64,000 nucleotides of DNA, taken from positions 185,700 to 249,699 of the forward strand of contig NZ_FOVE01000002.1 in the NCBI RefSeq assembly GCF_900115065.1, written 5' to 3'. Shown here piece after piece: positions 9,181-18,497 of the stretch (position 1 is the stretch's first letter; each line of letters opens with the position of its first letter). Under the pieces are notes generated by a model that saw nothing but the letters and a program-made list of their open reading frames with translations, was not told the origin of the DNA and searched no databases. This stretch comes from Formivibrio citricus (GTDB lineage Bacteria > Pseudomonadota > Gammaproteobacteria > Burkholderiales > Chitinibacteraceae). The position numbers and the translations under genes were made by a program.

Positions 9181-9660
9181 ATGGGGTCGAGGGCGCTATT
9201 TCTCCTGGTGATGCTGATGGCGGCCGGAGTATCGCCGGCGGCGGGATTGCCTTCTCATTTCTCCGACAAGGTCGAAGCAGCGCTGGCCTGCCGTAGCGAA
9301 TGGTCGCCGGCATACTGGCGCAGCTACTTCCAGACTTATTTGGGGAAGCCGCTGCGCGTCTGGGGCGAGGCGGAGTGGTACAAGGTCGAAGGCGCGGAGC
9401 TGGCCGGCAATCAGGCGAAGGAAGCTTTCGTCAACATGCCTGAATCGACTGCGCTGATGGTGGGGGTGTTGATCGAGGCACCGGTGGCGGACGTGCGCAA
9501 GAAAATCCAGGAAAAGCTCGGTATGGCTTTTGTCGAACTGCCCGGCCCGTATCCCCGCTATCTGTCGAAAACCGGTAGCGTGCTCGTGGGGCTCGCCAAC
9601 CCGCAGAAGCCGCAGACCAAATGGTATTGCGCGCGCTGGAACCTCGGCAACCGCCCGTGA
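9181..9660 (+). CDS. Exported protein of unknown function
   Basis: A 159-residue protein starting one base after the ubiB stop, so probably co-transcribed. The first 22 residues form a signal peptide (MGSRALFLLVMLMAAGVSPAAG) with a likely cleavage near AAG, predicting a periplasmic product. The mature part has no motif I recognise; it contains SPAYWRSYFQTYLGKP, two cysteines (ACRS and WYCAR, one near each end) that could form a disulfide, and conserved-looking aromatic residues. Function unknown; location next to ubiB may be incidental. Confidence 0.7.
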   Translation: MGSRALFLLVMLMAAGVSPAAGLPSHFSDKVEAALACRSEWSPAYWRSYFQTYLGKPLRVWGEAEWYKVEGAELAGNQAKEAFVNMPESTALMVGVLIEAPVADVRKKIQEKLGMAFVELPGPYPRYLSKTGSVLVGLANPQKPQTKWYCARWNLGNRP

Positions 9661-9682
9661 TCCTGAATTGCCGGTTGTTGTA

Positions 9683-9740
9683 AGAGCGGATGAAAACCGC
9701 GAAAAACCGCCGGTATTTCGCGGTTTGCAACCGTCCCGCG
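9683..9740. repeat. Degenerate REP pair upstream of murB
   Basis: AGAGCGGATGAAAACCGCGAA (9683-9703) is a diverged copy of the window-wide REP consensus GTGGGAGCGGATGAAATCCGCGAA. It is followed by an inverted partner, AACCGCGAAA facing TTTCGCGGTT, so it looks like an old REPIN. It lies in the spacer between the exported-protein gene and murB. Confidence 0.55.
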
Positions 9741-9833
9741 AAATTTCACACCGGTAGAATTGTCGGTGCGCCACCTTCGCCCGGCGACATGGAGGATAAT
9801 GACGTCTTTGCCTGCCGAGCAAAGATTTTCTTC

Positions 9834-10850
9834 ATGCCTCTCGTTGAATCCGATATCGATCTGACTCCTTTCAATACGCTGGGCCTTCCCGGCCGGGCGC
9901 GCCATTTCGTTCGCCTGGAATCTGCAGAAGAACTGGCGGGTTTGCGCGCTGATTCCCGTCTGGCCGATTTGCCGTGGCGGGTCTTGGGCGGCGGTAGCAA
10001 TCTCTGGTTACAGGGCGATCTCGATGCGCTCGTCATCAAGGTGGAAATCCCTGGACGGCATCTGCTGCGCGAGACGAACGATGCGTTGTATGTGAGCGCT
10101 GGGGGAGGCGAAAACTGGGATGAATTCGTTCTCTGGACTTTGCAGCAAGGCTGGGGCGGACTGGAAAACCTGGCACTGATTCCTGGTACGGTAGGGGCCG
10201 CTCCGGTACAGAACATCGGTGCTTACGGTGTCGAGGTCAAGGACTGTCTGCATGACCTGACCGCGTTCCATCTCAAGACCGGCGAGCGGCGCGTATTCGG
10301 CCATGCCGAATGCCGTTTTGCCTACCGCGACAGTATTTTCAAGCACGAGGAAGCCGGCAAGTGGCTGATTGCCAATGTGACCTTCCGCTTGCCCAAACAT
10401 CATCAACCTGCAACGGGGTACGGCGAGATCGGAAAGGAGCTGGCGGCAGCAGGTTTGCCCGCTACGCCGCAAGCTGTCGCGCAGGCTGTCAGCTCCGTGA
10501 GGCGCCGCAAGCTGCCCGATCCGGCGGAGCTGGGCAATGCGGGCAGTTTTTTTCACAATCCGATAGTCGAGTCTGCCATCCGCGAACGGATTCTGGCACA
10601 GTATCCCGATCTGGTTTCGTATGCGCAGCCCGACGGGCGCTGGAAGCTGGCCGCTGGCTGGCTGATCGAGCAATGCGGCTGGAGAGGCCACGCGCTGGGC
10701 CCGGTGGCGATGTACGAAAAGCAGGCGCTGGTGCTGGTGAATCTGGGCGGCGCGAGCTGCGCCGATGTGGCGCGGCTGGCAGAAACCGTGCAGAGAGATG
10801 TGAAGCAACGGTTTGGTGTCGATCTGATCGCCGAACCGGTGCGCTGGTAG
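9834..10850 (+). CDS. murB: UDP-N-acetylenolpyruvoylglucosamine reductase MurB
   Basis: A 338-residue FAD enzyme that reduces UDP-GlcNAc-enolpyruvate to UDP-MurNAc in peptidoglycan synthesis. I start at ATG 9834 (MPLVESDIDLTPFNTLGLPG), because NTLGLPG is the normal N-terminal landmark and residues further upstream are repeat-derived. The FAD-binding segments VLGGGSNLW and NLALIPGTVGAAPVQNIGAYG are present, as are YRDSIFK, the catalytic-loop GNAGSFFHNP and the C-terminal AAGWLIEQCGW. This is the E. coli-like type I form (342 residues). It appears to be a single gene. Confidence 0.97.
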   Translation: MPLVESDIDLTPFNTLGLPGRARHFVRLESAEELAGLRADSRLADLPWRVLGGGSNLWLQGDLDALVIKVEIPGRHLLRETNDALYVSAGGGENWDEFVLWTLQQGWGGLENLALIPGTVGAAPVQNIGAYGVEVKDCLHDLTAFHLKTGERRVFGHAECRFAYRDSIFKHEEAGKWLIANVTFRLPKHHQPATGYGEIGKELAAAGLPATPQAVAQAVSSVRRRKLPDPAELGNAGSFFHNPIVESAIRERILAQYPDLVSYAQPDGRWKLAAGWLIEQCGWRGHALGPVAMYEKQALVLVNLGGASCADVARLAETVQRDVKQRFGVDLIAEPVRW

Positions 10851-10854
10851 TCGT

Positions 10855-10900
10855 CAGGCGGCTGTACCTTCGCGTCGGGCAGTCGGACGGAGCTCGAAAC
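10855..10900 (+). repeat. Interspersed repeat, family B (copy 1)
   Basis: CAGGCGGCTGTACCTTCGCG begins a roughly 46-base block that recurs at 42892-42937 with about seven or eight differences (shared core CGTCGGGC.GTCGG.CGGAGC). It lies between murB and the Sel1-repeat gene. Confidence 0.6.
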
Positions 10901-10956
10901 CCTCATGTGCTCGCTTACCTGCCGGAACTGGCGCCCAATTTTTGATGGAGAGATGA

Positions 10957-11541
10957 ATGAAAATGGTTCGTGGATTGCTGGTGGCTGCCTGTTTTGCTGC
11001 GGCTTTGAGTGCCCATGCGGGGTTTGACGAAGGCATGGAAGCCTACGGCAAGGGCGATTACACCGTGGCGTTGCGAGAATTCAAGGCTGCTGCCGAGAAG
11101 GGGGATCTGCATGCGCAGCAGAATCTGGGCATGATGTATGCCTTCGGCTTGGGCGTGGACAAGGACGAAAAGCTGGCCGTGGAGTGGTACCGCAAGGCGG
11201 CGGAAAAGGGCTTCGCACCCGCCCAGCACAGCCTCGGTCAAGCCTACGAGGAAATCATCGGCGTATGGCGTGACGAGACCGTGGCTGCGGAGTGGTACCG
11301 CAAGGCCGCCGAACAGGGGTACGGCAAGGCCCAGTTCAGTCTGGGATTGATGTATGCCCGCGGTCTGGGCGTGAAAAAGGACTTGGTGCAAGCCTACAAG
11401 TGGTTCCACCTGGCGGCCTTGTCCGGCGAACCGTACGCCGACCGCAACCGCGACAATGCCGAAAAGCAGATGTCCAAAAAGCAGATCGAGCAGGCGATGG
11501 AACTGGCCATGCAGTGGGAGCCGCCTGTCAAAAAGCTGTGA
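10957..11541 (+). CDS. Exported Sel1-like (TPR-type) repeat protein
   Basis: A 194-residue protein with a signal peptide (about residues 1-21, cleavage near AHA-GF). It has about three Sel1 repeats, seen as AAEKGDLHAQQNLGMMYAFG, AAEKGFAPAQHSLGQAYEE and AAEQGYGKAQFSLGLMYARG, followed by a YKWFHLAA end unit. GGAGAG lies 6 bases before ATG 10957. Such proteins are usually periplasmic adaptors in protein-protein contacts, often linked to envelope stress or cell wall functions. No specific role can be read from the neighbours. Confidence 0.85.
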   Translation: MKMVRGLLVAACFAAALSAHAGFDEGMEAYGKGDYTVALREFKAAAEKGDLHAQQNLGMMYAFGLGVDKDEKLAVEWYRKAAEKGFAPAQHSLGQAYEEIIGVWRDETVAAEWYRKAAEQGYGKAQFSLGLMYARGLGVKKDLVQAYKWFHLAALSGEPYADRNRDNAEKQMSKKQIEQAMELAMQWEPPVKKL

Positions 11542-11607
11542 GTTGTATCGGAGCCCCAGAGCCCCGCTCACGGCTTCGCAGCAAGATCGGGAGCAGGTCC
11601 TCAAAAA

Positions 11608-11641
11608 CAAACCCCGCCATGAAACTTCGGCGGGGTTTTTA
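11608..11641. terminator. Bidirectional terminator between the Sel1-repeat gene and icd
   Basis: Stem ACCCCGCC/GGCGGGGT with a 10-base loop, an A-rich run before it and TTTTT after it. It can end both the rightward Sel1-repeat transcript and the leftward icd transcript. Confidence 0.85.
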
Positions 11642-11662
11642 GTTCTACGCGGATGCTGACGA

Positions 11663-12934
11663 TCAGATCGGCATCACGCCTTTGAGATGATCGATCTCGG
11701 CTCGGCAGGTCGACATGTGGGCGATCAGTGCATCGCCGAAGTCGGAGCAGGAAACTTCCTTGGCTTCGTCCATCAGCGCGGCGAAATCGTGGGTCACGAC
11801 CTTGTCGGCGATGGTCTTCTCGATGCTGTCAACGATGAGATCGGCCGCAACTGTCCAGCCCATGTGGCGCAGCATCATTTCAGCGGAAAGGATGATTGAG
11901 CCGGGGTTGGCGGTGTTCTTGCCGGCGATCTTCGGTGCAGTGCCGTGCGTGGCTTCGAAAATTGCCACGCTTTCCGAGATGTTGGCGCCCGGAGCAATCC
12001 CGATGCCGCCCACTTGCGCGGCGAGCGCGTCGGAAATGTAGTCGCCGTTGAGGTTCGGCGTGGCGATCACGTCGAAATCGGCCGGGTTCATCAGGATTTC
12101 CTGCAGGAACGCATCCGCGATCACGTCCTTGATGACGATGCCGTTCGGCAACTGCATCCACGGGCCGCCATTAAGGTCGGTCGCGCCGAATTCGTTTTTG
12201 GCAATGTCGTAGGCCCACTTGCGGAACATGCCTTCGGTGAACTTCTGGATATTGCCCTTGTGCACGATGGTCACGGACTTGCGCTTGTTGTCGATGGCGT
12301 ACTTGAGCGCCTTGCGCACCAGGCGCTCGGTGCCGGTCCTGGAGATCGGCTTGATGCCGATGCTGGTGGTCTCCGGAAAGGCCAGCTTTTTGACGCCCAT
12401 TTCCTTTTGCAGGAATTCAACGATCTTTTGCGCTTCGGGGGTGCCGGCGCTCCACTCGATGCCGGCGTAAACATCCTCGATGTTCTCGCGGAAGATCACC
12501 ATGTCGACCTTTTCCGGGTGCTTGACCGGCGAGGGCACACCCTTGAACCAGCGCACCGGGCGCAGGCAAACGTAGAGATCGAGTTGCTGGCGCATCGCGA
12601 CGTTGAGCGAGCGGATGCCGCCGCCGACCGGCGTGCCGAGCGGGCCCTTGATCGACAGCACGTAGTCTTTCATGGCCTGCAGCGTTTCCTTCGGCAGGCA
12701 GTCTTCGTTGCCGTAAAGCTTGACGGCCTTTTCGCCCGCGTAGATTTCCATCCAGTGGATCTTGCGCTGGCTGCCATAGGCTTTTTCAACGGCCGCATCG
12801 ACAACTTTGCGCATGACCGGCGTCACGTCAACGCCCACGCCGTCGCCTTCGATGAACGGGATGATGGGGTTGTCCGGGATCGGCTGGCCCGGAACGATCT
12901 TGCTGCCGCCTTGCGGAATCTCGATATGGCTCAT
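11663..12934 (-). CDS. icd: Isocitrate dehydrogenase (NADP+)
   Basis: A 423-residue TCA-cycle enzyme that oxidises isocitrate to 2-oxoglutarate with NADP. I start at ATG 12934 ([10 protein letters not shown]); the longer frame is not conserved. The substrate loop is SLNVAMRQ, with [30 protein letters not shown] and the C-terminal nucleotide-binding segment [20 protein letters not shown], in which the Lys-containing pattern is that of NADP-type enzymes. Length is near the E. coli enzyme (416). It is divergent from rluE, the same arrangement as in E. coli. Confidence 0.97.
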   Translation of the reverse strand: MSHIEIPQGGSKIVPGQPIPDNPIIPFIEGDGVGVDVTPVMRKVVDAAVEKAYGSQRKIHWMEIYAGEKAVKLYGNEDCLPKETLQAMKDYVLSIKGPLGTPVGGGIRSLNVAMRQQLDLYVCLRPVRWFKGVPSPVKHPEKVDMVIFRENIEDVYAGIEWSAGTPEAQKIVEFLQKEMGVKKLAFPETTSIGIKPISRTGTERLVRKALKYAIDNKRKSVTIVHKGNIQKFTEGMFRKWAYDIAKNEFGATDLNGGPWMQLPNGIVIKDVIADAFLQEILMNPADFDVIATPNLNGDYISDALAAQVGGIGIAPGANISESVAIFEATHGTAPKIAGKNTANPGSIILSAEMMLRHMGWTVAADLIVDSIEKTIADKVVTHDFAALMDEAKEVSCSDFGDALIAHMSTCRAEIDHLKGVMPI

Positions 12935-13043
12935 TGAAAAATCCTGAAAATCAGTGGGTTGACAAAAAAGGGCCCGGATAAGACAGATTCGGTTGCCGGT
13001 GAAACAGGCGCCGCGATGGTCGTTGCGGCGCAGGCACAATCTG

Positions 13044-13049
13044 AATTAT
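13044..13049 (-). promoter_or_regulatory. Possible -10 element for icd in an AT-rich patch
   Basis: On the minus strand TATAAT occurs at 13049-13044, about 110 bases before the icd start, inside an AT-rich patch (13036-13090) that stands out from its surroundings. No convincing -35 lies at 16-18 bases, so an activator might be needed. This is an inference from composition and one hexamer. Confidence 0.35.
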
Positions 13050-13202
13050 ATGTTTTTAATATAAGTACATATTGTGCAACATATTACGAAAAACGGCAAC
13101 GCAATTTTCGGGCCGGGGGGCGTCGGGCATGGCAGAGACGGGCTGCTGCAATGGAGGGTAAACCGTTATCATGAAGGCCTTTCCCCGTGCCTGATTTCCG
13201 AA

Positions 13203-13847
13203 ATGCCCAAGCTGATCTTGCTCAACAAGCCCTACGGCGTTATTTGCCAGTTCACGCCTTCTCCGCCGCACCAGTGTCTGGCTGATCACGTGGCGATCAA
13301 AGGGGTCTATCCGGCAGGGCGGCTCGATACCGATTCGGAAGGCTTGCTGCTGCTGACCGATACTGGTCCGCTGCAGGCGCGCATCGCCGATCCGCAACAC
13401 AAGCTGCCCAAGACCTACTGGGTGCAGGTCGAAGGCGTTCCGGACGAGGCCGCGCTCGAAGCCTTGCGCCAAGGCGTGGACCTGGGCGATTTCGTCACCC
13501 TTCCCGCCGATGCGCGGCTGATCGTCGAGCCCGCCGACCTGTGGCCGCGTAATCCGCCGATCCGTTTTCGTGCCAATATCCCGACCTCCTGGCTGGAGCT
13601 GACCATCCGCGAAGGCAAGAACCGCCAAGTGCGGCGCATGACTGCCAAGGTGGGCTTTCCCACGCTACGCCTGATCCGCGCCCGCATCGGCGATTTCGCG
13701 CTGGACGGGCTGGCACCGGGTCAGTGGCGCGAAGCTGCGCCTGAAGAGTTTCGTGAGCTGTTGCCGCGCATGCTGCCGCATCCCAAGCCGGCGCAAAAAA
13801 GCCGCCCCAAACAACGCGGGCGGCGCGGGCCGAACAAGACGAGGTAA
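13203..13847 (+). CDS. rluE: 23S rRNA pseudouridine(2457) synthase RluE
   Basis: A 214-residue RsuA-family pseudouridine synthase starting at ATG 13203 ([17 protein letters not shown]). The catalytic motif [14 protein letters not shown] is at about residues 40-53, with its Asp as nucleophile, and the C-terminal binding motif [16 protein letters not shown] is present. No S4 domain precedes it, which matches RluE rather than RsuA or RluB. The basic C-terminal tail (about 15 Lys/Arg in the last 30 residues) should bind RNA. The neighbour icd supports RluE, since E. coli has the same pair. Confidence 0.92.
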   Translation: MPKLILLNKPYGVICQFTPSPPHQCLADHVAIKGVYPAGRLDTDSEGLLLLTDTGPLQARIADPQHKLPKTYWVQVEGVPDEAALEALRQGVDLGDFVTLPADARLIVEPADLWPRNPPIRFRANIPTSWLELTIREGKNRQVRRMTAKVGFPTLRLIRARIGDFALDGLAPGQWREAAPEEFRELLPRMLPHPKPAQKSRPKQRGRRGPNKTR

Positions 13848-13854
13848 CGGTCGA

Positions 13855-14235
13855 TCAACAGGCCTGATCGTCGTACCAGGCATCACTGAGCGGTTCGCAT
13901 TCGGCCGAAGCGACCAGCGGATGGGTTTTGCTCCAGGCGGCGAAGGCTTCGCGGTGCGCATCGGTGGCAGAGCCCGTTTCGCAGACTACATAACCACTGG
14001 TTTCCTCCAGGCCAGTCGATCCGCCAAATCCGCCGATCATCAGCCCGTTGGCCTCGATCCAGGTCACCAGATCATCCAGCCATTGACTCAGTTCGATGTC
14101 GCTCAGCGCATGCTGGAAGCGTACGGCGGCATGGAAGCCCGTTTCCCGGAATTCGCCCAGGTGATATTTCTTGCGTTGCCGTGTGTTCAGGCGGTGCAGA
14201 CGCGTTTTGGAGTTGCGTTCAATCCAGTGCTTCAT
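13855..14235 (-). CDS. yggL: YggL-family ribosome-associated protein (DUF469)
   Basis: A 126-residue protein whose first half matches the YggL pattern: RLNTRQRKKYHLGEFRETGF, a basic start followed by HxxEFxExGF. In E. coli YggL binds the 50S subunit and is highly expressed. The C-terminal half (GGFGGST...EETSGYVVC) is also consistent, with the usual GSG and tail. It converges on rluE with a 7-bp gap. No regulation is visible. Confidence 0.82.
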   Translation of the reverse strand: MKHWIERNSKTRLHRLNTRQRKKYHLGEFRETGFHAAVRFQHALSDIELSQWLDDLVTWIEANGLMIGGFGGSTGLEETSGYVVCETGSATDAHREAFAAWSKTHPLVASAECEPLSDAWYDDQAC

Positions 14236-14336
14236 GAGTTTTCCCGTGTTGTGCGCCCATCGCGAGCGCTTCTTGTGATTACTTGGAACAGGTTCTTGTG
14301 GAGCGAAACGGGAATTGTAGCGGCTTCGAGCCGGAT

Positions 14337-15245
14337 TCAGCTATCCGGCCTCAACCACGCCTCCAGCAAATCCAGAAACGCTCGCGTCTTGCCGGGCAGT
14401 AGCCGTCGTTCCGGATAAACAGCCCGGATGGTGACCAGCGGCAGGTGCCAATCGGGCAGCACGCGCACGAGTTCCCCTTTTTCTTCGTAAGGCATCGCAA
14501 ACAGCCGGTTGCTGGCGACGATGCCCAAGCCGGCGGCGGCAAGCCGCGTCAGCATTTCCGGCGAGTTGATCGCCGCCGCCGCGTGGCCGCCGATGAGGTG
14601 TTGCTGTTCCCCGCTTTGCAGCAGCCACTCTGCGGGCTCGCGGTCGCGGGTGAGAATGCACAGCCGCGCGTGCCCGGTCAGATCCTGCGGGGTTTGCGGC
14701 GCGCCGTGACGTTCCAGATAGGCTGGTGCAGCATAAAGGGCCGGGGTATAGCGCCAGATGCGCCGTGCAACCAGCGTGCTGTCTTCCGGCATTTCGCCGA
14801 CGCGGATTGCCAGATCGTAGTTTTCCGCTACCAGGTCTACGCGCCGGGGCGAGAGGTCGATCTGCAGCTCGACCGCCGGGTATTGCCGGATGAATTGCTC
14901 CAGCATCGGGGCCAGTAGTTGGTTGGCAAGATCTGAGGGCATCGAGATGCGCAGTCGTCCGCTCGGGCTGGCCTGGCGCGACTGGGCCAGGGCGGTTGCG
15001 GCATCGACCTCGTCGGCGATCTGGCGGGCATGCGCCAGCACTGCCTGGCCGAAATCGGTCAGTTGCAGCTTGCGCGTGGTGCGCGTGAGCAGGCGCTCGC
15101 CAAGCCGGGTTTCCAGTGCCGTGAGCCGGCGCGACAGGGTGGATTTGGGCAGTTGCAGGCGTTCGGCCGCACGCACGAAGCTGCCGGCTTCAGCAATTGC
15201 GGCGAACAGCAGCAGGTCGTTGGCGTCCAGATTGTATTGTTCCAT
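14337..15245 (-). CDS. LysR-family transcriptional regulator
   Basis: A 302-residue regulator. I start at ATG 15245 ([14 protein letters not shown]), which places the winged helix-turn-helix at residues 5-65 ([24 protein letters not shown]). The rest is the type 2 periplasmic-binding-fold effector domain ([20 protein letters not shown] onward). It is divergent from the azoreductase gene with a 94-bp shared spacer, the classical layout for a LysR protein controlling its neighbour. The likely signal is a quinone or electrophile, by analogy with regulators of azoreductases; this is inference. Confidence 0.93.
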   Translation of the reverse strand: MEQYNLDANDLLLFAAIAEAGSFVRAAERLQLPKSTLSRRLTALETRLGERLLTRTTRKLQLTDFGQAVLAHARQIADEVDAATALAQSRQASPSGRLRISMPSDLANQLLAPMLEQFIRQYPAVELQIDLSPRRVDLVAENYDLAIRVGEMPEDSTLVARRIWRYTPALYAAPAYLERHGAPQTPQDLTGHARLCILTRDREPAEWLLQSGEQQHLIGGHAAAAINSPEMLTRLAAAGLGIVASNRLFAMPYEEKGELVRVLPDWHLPLVTIRAVYPERRLLPGKTRAFLDLLEAWLRPDS

Positions 15246-15308
15246 TTTTGGAATGGTGAAATGGGTTTTGGAGTATTTATTGTCGCATTTGTTTCCAATA
15301 AAGTGTGC

Positions 15309-15323
15309 TTGTCGAACAAGCAA
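15309..15323. promoter_or_regulatory. Candidate LysR operator between the regulator and azoR
   Basis: GCTTGTCGAACAAGC is a perfect 6-bp inverted repeat around CGA, and it contains the LysR-type T-N11-A core. It lies 16 bases before the azoR start in the divergent spacer 15246-15339. No other palindrome of this quality is in that spacer. Confidence 0.55.
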
Positions 15324-15339
15324 ACGAAGGACAAACAAC

Positions 15340-15936
15340 ATGAACATCCTGCAAATCAATTCCAGTGCCCGCAGCCAGGGAGCCGTTTCCACTCTGCTCG
15401 CGAACGAGATAGTCGCACGGCTGCGCACGGAAAAACCGCATGGCAGCCTGACCGTGCACGAGCTGGCGCAAAATCCGGTTTCGCCAGTCGATGAAGCCGT
15501 CCTGCAAGCCTTGATGATCAGCCCGGAAACGCGCACTCCGGAGCAGGCGCAGCGGATTGCCGAGCACGATGCCCGGATTGCCGAGGTCCAGTCCGCCGAT
15601 GTGCTGGTGCTGGGCGCGCCGATGTACAACTTCGGCGTGACCTCGCAGCTCAAGAACTGGATCGATTCCATCTGCCGCGCGGGCGTGACTTTCCGCTATA
15701 CCGAAAAGGGGCCGGAAGGGTTGTTGAAGGGCAAGCGCGCCTACGTGGCGCTGGCGCGCGGCGGCATGCATCGCACCTCGCCGCTGGATACGCAAGTGCC
15801 TTACCTGCGCACCGTGCTGGGTTTCCTCGGGATCGATGACGTGCAGTTCGTTTATGCCGAAGGACTGGGGTATGGCGAAGAGGCTGTAACCCGAGCCTTG
15901 GCCGCTGCCCGGGAGGAAATCGCGACGTTGGCGTGA
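15340..15936 (+). CDS. azoR: FMN-dependent NADH:quinone/azo oxidoreductase AzoR
   Basis: A 198-residue flavodoxin-like enzyme that reduces quinones and azo compounds by two electrons, using NADH. Start is ATG 15340. The FMN phosphate-binding start [15 protein letters not shown], the isoalloxazine-loop [16 protein letters not shown] (about 96-111) and the [16 protein letters not shown] region match AzoR (E. coli 200 residues). It is divergent from a LysR gene and followed 25 bp later by a pirin gene, suggesting a quinone or electrophile stress unit. Confidence 0.95.
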   Translation: MNILQINSSARSQGAVSTLLANEIVARLRTEKPHGSLTVHELAQNPVSPVDEAVLQALMISPETRTPEQAQRIAEHDARIAEVQSADVLVLGAPMYNFGVTSQLKNWIDSICRAGVTFRYTEKGPEGLLKGKRAYVALARGGMHRTSPLDTQVPYLRTVLGFLGIDDVQFVYAEGLGYGEEAVTRALAAAREEIATLA

Positions 15937-15961
15937 TGGTTACGAGGAAAGGAGTCAAATC

Positions 15962-16807
15962 ATGAGTACCACTTCGATCCGGCATGTTGAAAGTCTGGTG
16001 GCGGGCCGGGCCACTTCCGACGGTGCGGGCGTGCGCCTCACCAGAGTGCTGACCGGCGGGTTGCAACGACGGCTCGATCCTTTCCTCATGCTCGATGCCT
16101 TTTCCAGCGAGAATCCCGACGACTACATCGGCGGGTTTCCCGATCACCCGCACCGCGGTTTCGAGGCGATCACCTACATGATCGCCGGGCGCATGCGCCA
16201 TCGCGACAGCGCCGGGCACGAAGGGCTGTTGCAAAACGGCGGAATGCAGTGGATGACGGTCGGGCGCGGCGTGATTCACAGCGAGCTTCCCGAGCAGGAA
16301 AACGGCCTGATGGAAGGCTTCCAGCTCTGGCTCAATCTTCCCGCCAAGGACAAGATGCAGGCGCCGTGGTATCGCGATTTCCCGGCTGAAGCGATTCCCG
16401 AATACACCACACCGGACGGTATCCGGGTGCGTGTATTGGCGGGAACGAGCGTGGGAGTCGCCGGTGCCGTGAAGCGCTCGGTCACCGAGCCGCTGTACCT
16501 GGATATCCACCTGCCGGCGGGCGCTAGGTGCAGCCACCCGGTCCCATCGACGCACAATGCTTTCCTCTATGCATACCGCGGCGAACTCGAAGTGGCCGGC
16601 GAGCGGGTTGCCGAGCGCCGCATGGCGATTCTGGCGAACGACGGCGAGGCGGTGGAAATTCAGGCCATCCAGGCAAGCCGGGTTCTGCTGATTGCCGGAC
16701 GGCCGCTGGGCGAGCCGATTGCCCAGCACGGGCCGTTCGTGATGAACACCGAAGAGGAATTGCAGCAGGCGGTGGCCGATTATCAGATGGGGCGGCTGGC
16801 AGGGTAA
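15962..16807 (+). CDS. Pirin family protein (bicupin)
   Basis: A 281-residue two-domain cupin. The N-terminal metal site is HPHRGFEAITYM (about residues 60-71), with further His and Glu expected in MQWMTVGRGVIHSE. Bacterial pirins such as YhhW have quercetinase activity, and others bind partner enzymes. It starts at ATG 15962 after AGGAAAGGAG and lies 25 bp after azoR, so probably shares its transcript and its LysR control. Substrate cannot be read from sequence. Confidence 0.92.
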   Translation: MSTTSIRHVESLVAGRATSDGAGVRLTRVLTGGLQRRLDPFLMLDAFSSENPDDYIGGFPDHPHRGFEAITYMIAGRMRHRDSAGHEGLLQNGGMQWMTVGRGVIHSELPEQENGLMEGFQLWLNLPAKDKMQAPWYRDFPAEAIPEYTTPDGIRVRVLAGTSVGVAGAVKRSVTEPLYLDIHLPAGARCSHPVPSTHNAFLYAYRGELEVAGERVAERRMAILANDGEAVEIQAIQASRVLLIAGRPLGEPIAQHGPFVMNTEEELQQAVADYQMGRLAG

Positions 16808-16875
16808 TGTTTGCTGCGCTGGCAGTTGGCCGCTTCAGGTAAAATGCCGGCTGTTCCCCTGTCGGTATCAAAATC

Positions 16876-17328
16876 ATGTGGAAACCCAATACCACGGTCG
16901 CCGCGCTGGTCGAGCGCGACGGCCGTTTTCTGCTGGTGGAAGAGCGCATCCACGGCGAATTGAAGCTCAACCAGCCGGCTGGTCATGTCGATCAGGGCGA
17001 AAGCATCCTGCACGCCTGCGTCCGCGAAGGGCTGGAAGAAACCGGCCATCATCTCCGCCCGACGGCGCTGGTCGGTATCTACCAGTGGACGCCGCCTGAG
17101 CGCCCGGAGCTTACCTACCTGCGCTTTGCTTTTGCGGTTGACGTGCTGGGCGAAGAGCCCGGCTACCAGCTTGACGAAGGCATCGAGCGCCCGGTCTGGC
17201 TGACCTATGACGAGATCGTGGCGCGGCGCGACCAGCACCGCAGTCCGCTGCTCATGGCGTGCATCGACGATTACTTCGCCGGGCGGCGCTATCCGCTCGA
17301 CCTGATCCGGGATTACGACCGTGCGTGA
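16876..17328 (+). CDS. nudJ: NUDIX phosphatase NudJ
   Basis: A 150-residue NUDIX hydrolase with a complete Nudix box at residues 36-58: Gly36, Glu42, Arg50, Glu51, Glu54, Glu55 and Gly57. E. coli NudJ (YmfB) hydrolyses nucleoside triphosphates and hydroxymethylpyrimidine pyrophosphate, and is encoded next to mnmA exactly as here. The 3' end overlaps the mnmA GTG start by 8 bases, so the two genes should be translationally coupled. Confidence 0.93.
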   Translation: MWKPNTTVAALVERDGRFLLVEERIHGELKLNQPAGHVDQGESILHACVREGLEETGHHLRPTALVGIYQWTPPERPELTYLRFAFAVDVLGEEPGYQLDEGIERPVWLTYDEIVARRDQHRSPLLMACIDDYFAGRRYPLDLIRDYDRA

Positions 17329-18382
17329 AAAAATTGTTGTCGGTTTGTCGGGCGGGGTCGATTCCTCGGTGACCGCGTACCTGCTCAAGGAGCAGGGCTA
17401 CGAGGTCATCGGCGTGTTCATGCAGAACTGGGAAGACGACAATACCGACGAGTATTGCTCGATCAAGGAAGACAGCATGGACGCCATTGCGGTGGCGGAC
17501 TTGCTGGGCATCGATATTGAACTCGTGAACTTTGCCAAGGAATACAAGGACCGCGTGTTCAGCTATTTCCTCGCCGAATACTCGGCCGGGCGCACGCCGA
17601 ATCCGGACATCCTCTGCAACAGCGAAATCAAGTTCAAATGCTTCCTCGATTACGCGATGAAGCTCGGCGGCGTGAAGATGGCGACCGGCCATTACGCCGA
17701 CAACCGCGTGCGTCCCGATGGCCGCACCGAATTGCTGCGCGGGCATGACCGCAACAAGGATCAGAGCTACTTCCTTTACCGGCTCTCGCAGGAGCAGGTC
17801 TCGCACGCGGTGTTCCCGCTCGGGCAGATCGACAAGCCCGAAGTGCGCCGCATCGCCGAAAAGATCGGCCTGCCGAATGCCAAGAAAAAGGACAGCACCG
17901 GCATCTGCTTCATCGGCGAGCGCCCGTTCCGCGAATTCCTCAACCGCTACCTGCCCAAGGTGCCGGGGCCGATGGTCACGCCCGAGGGTAAGGCTGTCGG
18001 CGAGCACATGGGGCTGATGTACTACACCCTCGGCCAGCGCCAGGGGCTCAACATCGGCGGTCCCGGCGAGCCGTGGTTCGTTGCGGGCAAGGACATGGCG
18101 AAGAACGAGCTGATCGTCGTGCAGGGGCATGACCATCCGCTGCTGCTGAAGCCGACGCTCGTCGCGCAGGATCTGAGCTGGATACTGGGCGAGCCGCCCA
18201 AGGCCGGGCGCTATTCCGCCAAGACCCGCTACCGCCAAGCCGACGCGCCCTGCGAACTGGTTTATCTCGATGACGGGCGTTGCGAGCTGAAGTTCGATGA
18301 GCCGCAATGGGCGGTGACGCCGGGGCAGTCGATGGTGCTCTACGATGGAGAGGTCTGCCTGGGTGGTGGGATCATCATCTGA
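17321..18382 (+). CDS. mnmA: tRNA-specific 2-thiouridylase MnmA
   Basis: A 353-residue enzyme that adds sulfur to U34 of Lys, Glu and Gln tRNAs. Start is GTG 17321 ([16 protein letters not shown]), inside nudJ. The ATP pyrophosphatase P-loop is LSGGVDSS (about 9-16). The catalytic cysteines lie in ILCNSEIKF and in [12 protein letters not shown]. The ATP-binding segment MATGHYA and the tRNA-binding [10 protein letters not shown] follow the family pattern. It ends the nudJ-mnmA unit, and a REP palindrome follows. Confidence 0.97.
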   Translation: MREKIVVGLSGGVDSSVTAYLLKEQGYEVIGVFMQNWEDDNTDEYCSIKEDSMDAIAVADLLGIDIELVNFAKEYKDRVFSYFLAEYSAGRTPNPDILCNSEIKFKCFLDYAMKLGGVKMATGHYADNRVRPDGRTELLRGHDRNKDQSYFLYRLSQEQVSHAVFPLGQIDKPEVRRIAEKIGLPNAKKKDSTGICFIGERPFREFLNRYLPKVPGPMVTPEGKAVGEHMGLMYYTLGQRQGLNIGGPGEPWFVAGKDMAKNELIVVQGHDHPLLLKPTLVAQDLSWILGEPPKAGRYSAKTRYRQADAPCELVYLDDGRCELKFDEPQWAVTPGQSMVLYDGEVCLGGGIII

Positions 18383-18438
18383 GCCAACTTGCTCGCCTGC
18401 TGAAGCAGACTTCGTGCTTTGGCTGGGGCCGCCCTCCC

Positions 18439-18463
18439 GTGGGAGCGGATGAAATCCGCGAAA
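18439..18463 (+). repeat. REP palindrome (family A)
   Basis: GTGGGAGCGGATGAAATCCGCGAAA, a full match to the consensus seen elsewhere in the window. The inner inverted repeat is GCGGAT/ATCCGC. It lies between mnmA and the acetyltransferase gene. Confidence 0.8.
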
Positions 18464-18497
18464 TGCGGCCTCCCCAAATTACTTGCAGAGTTGAATT

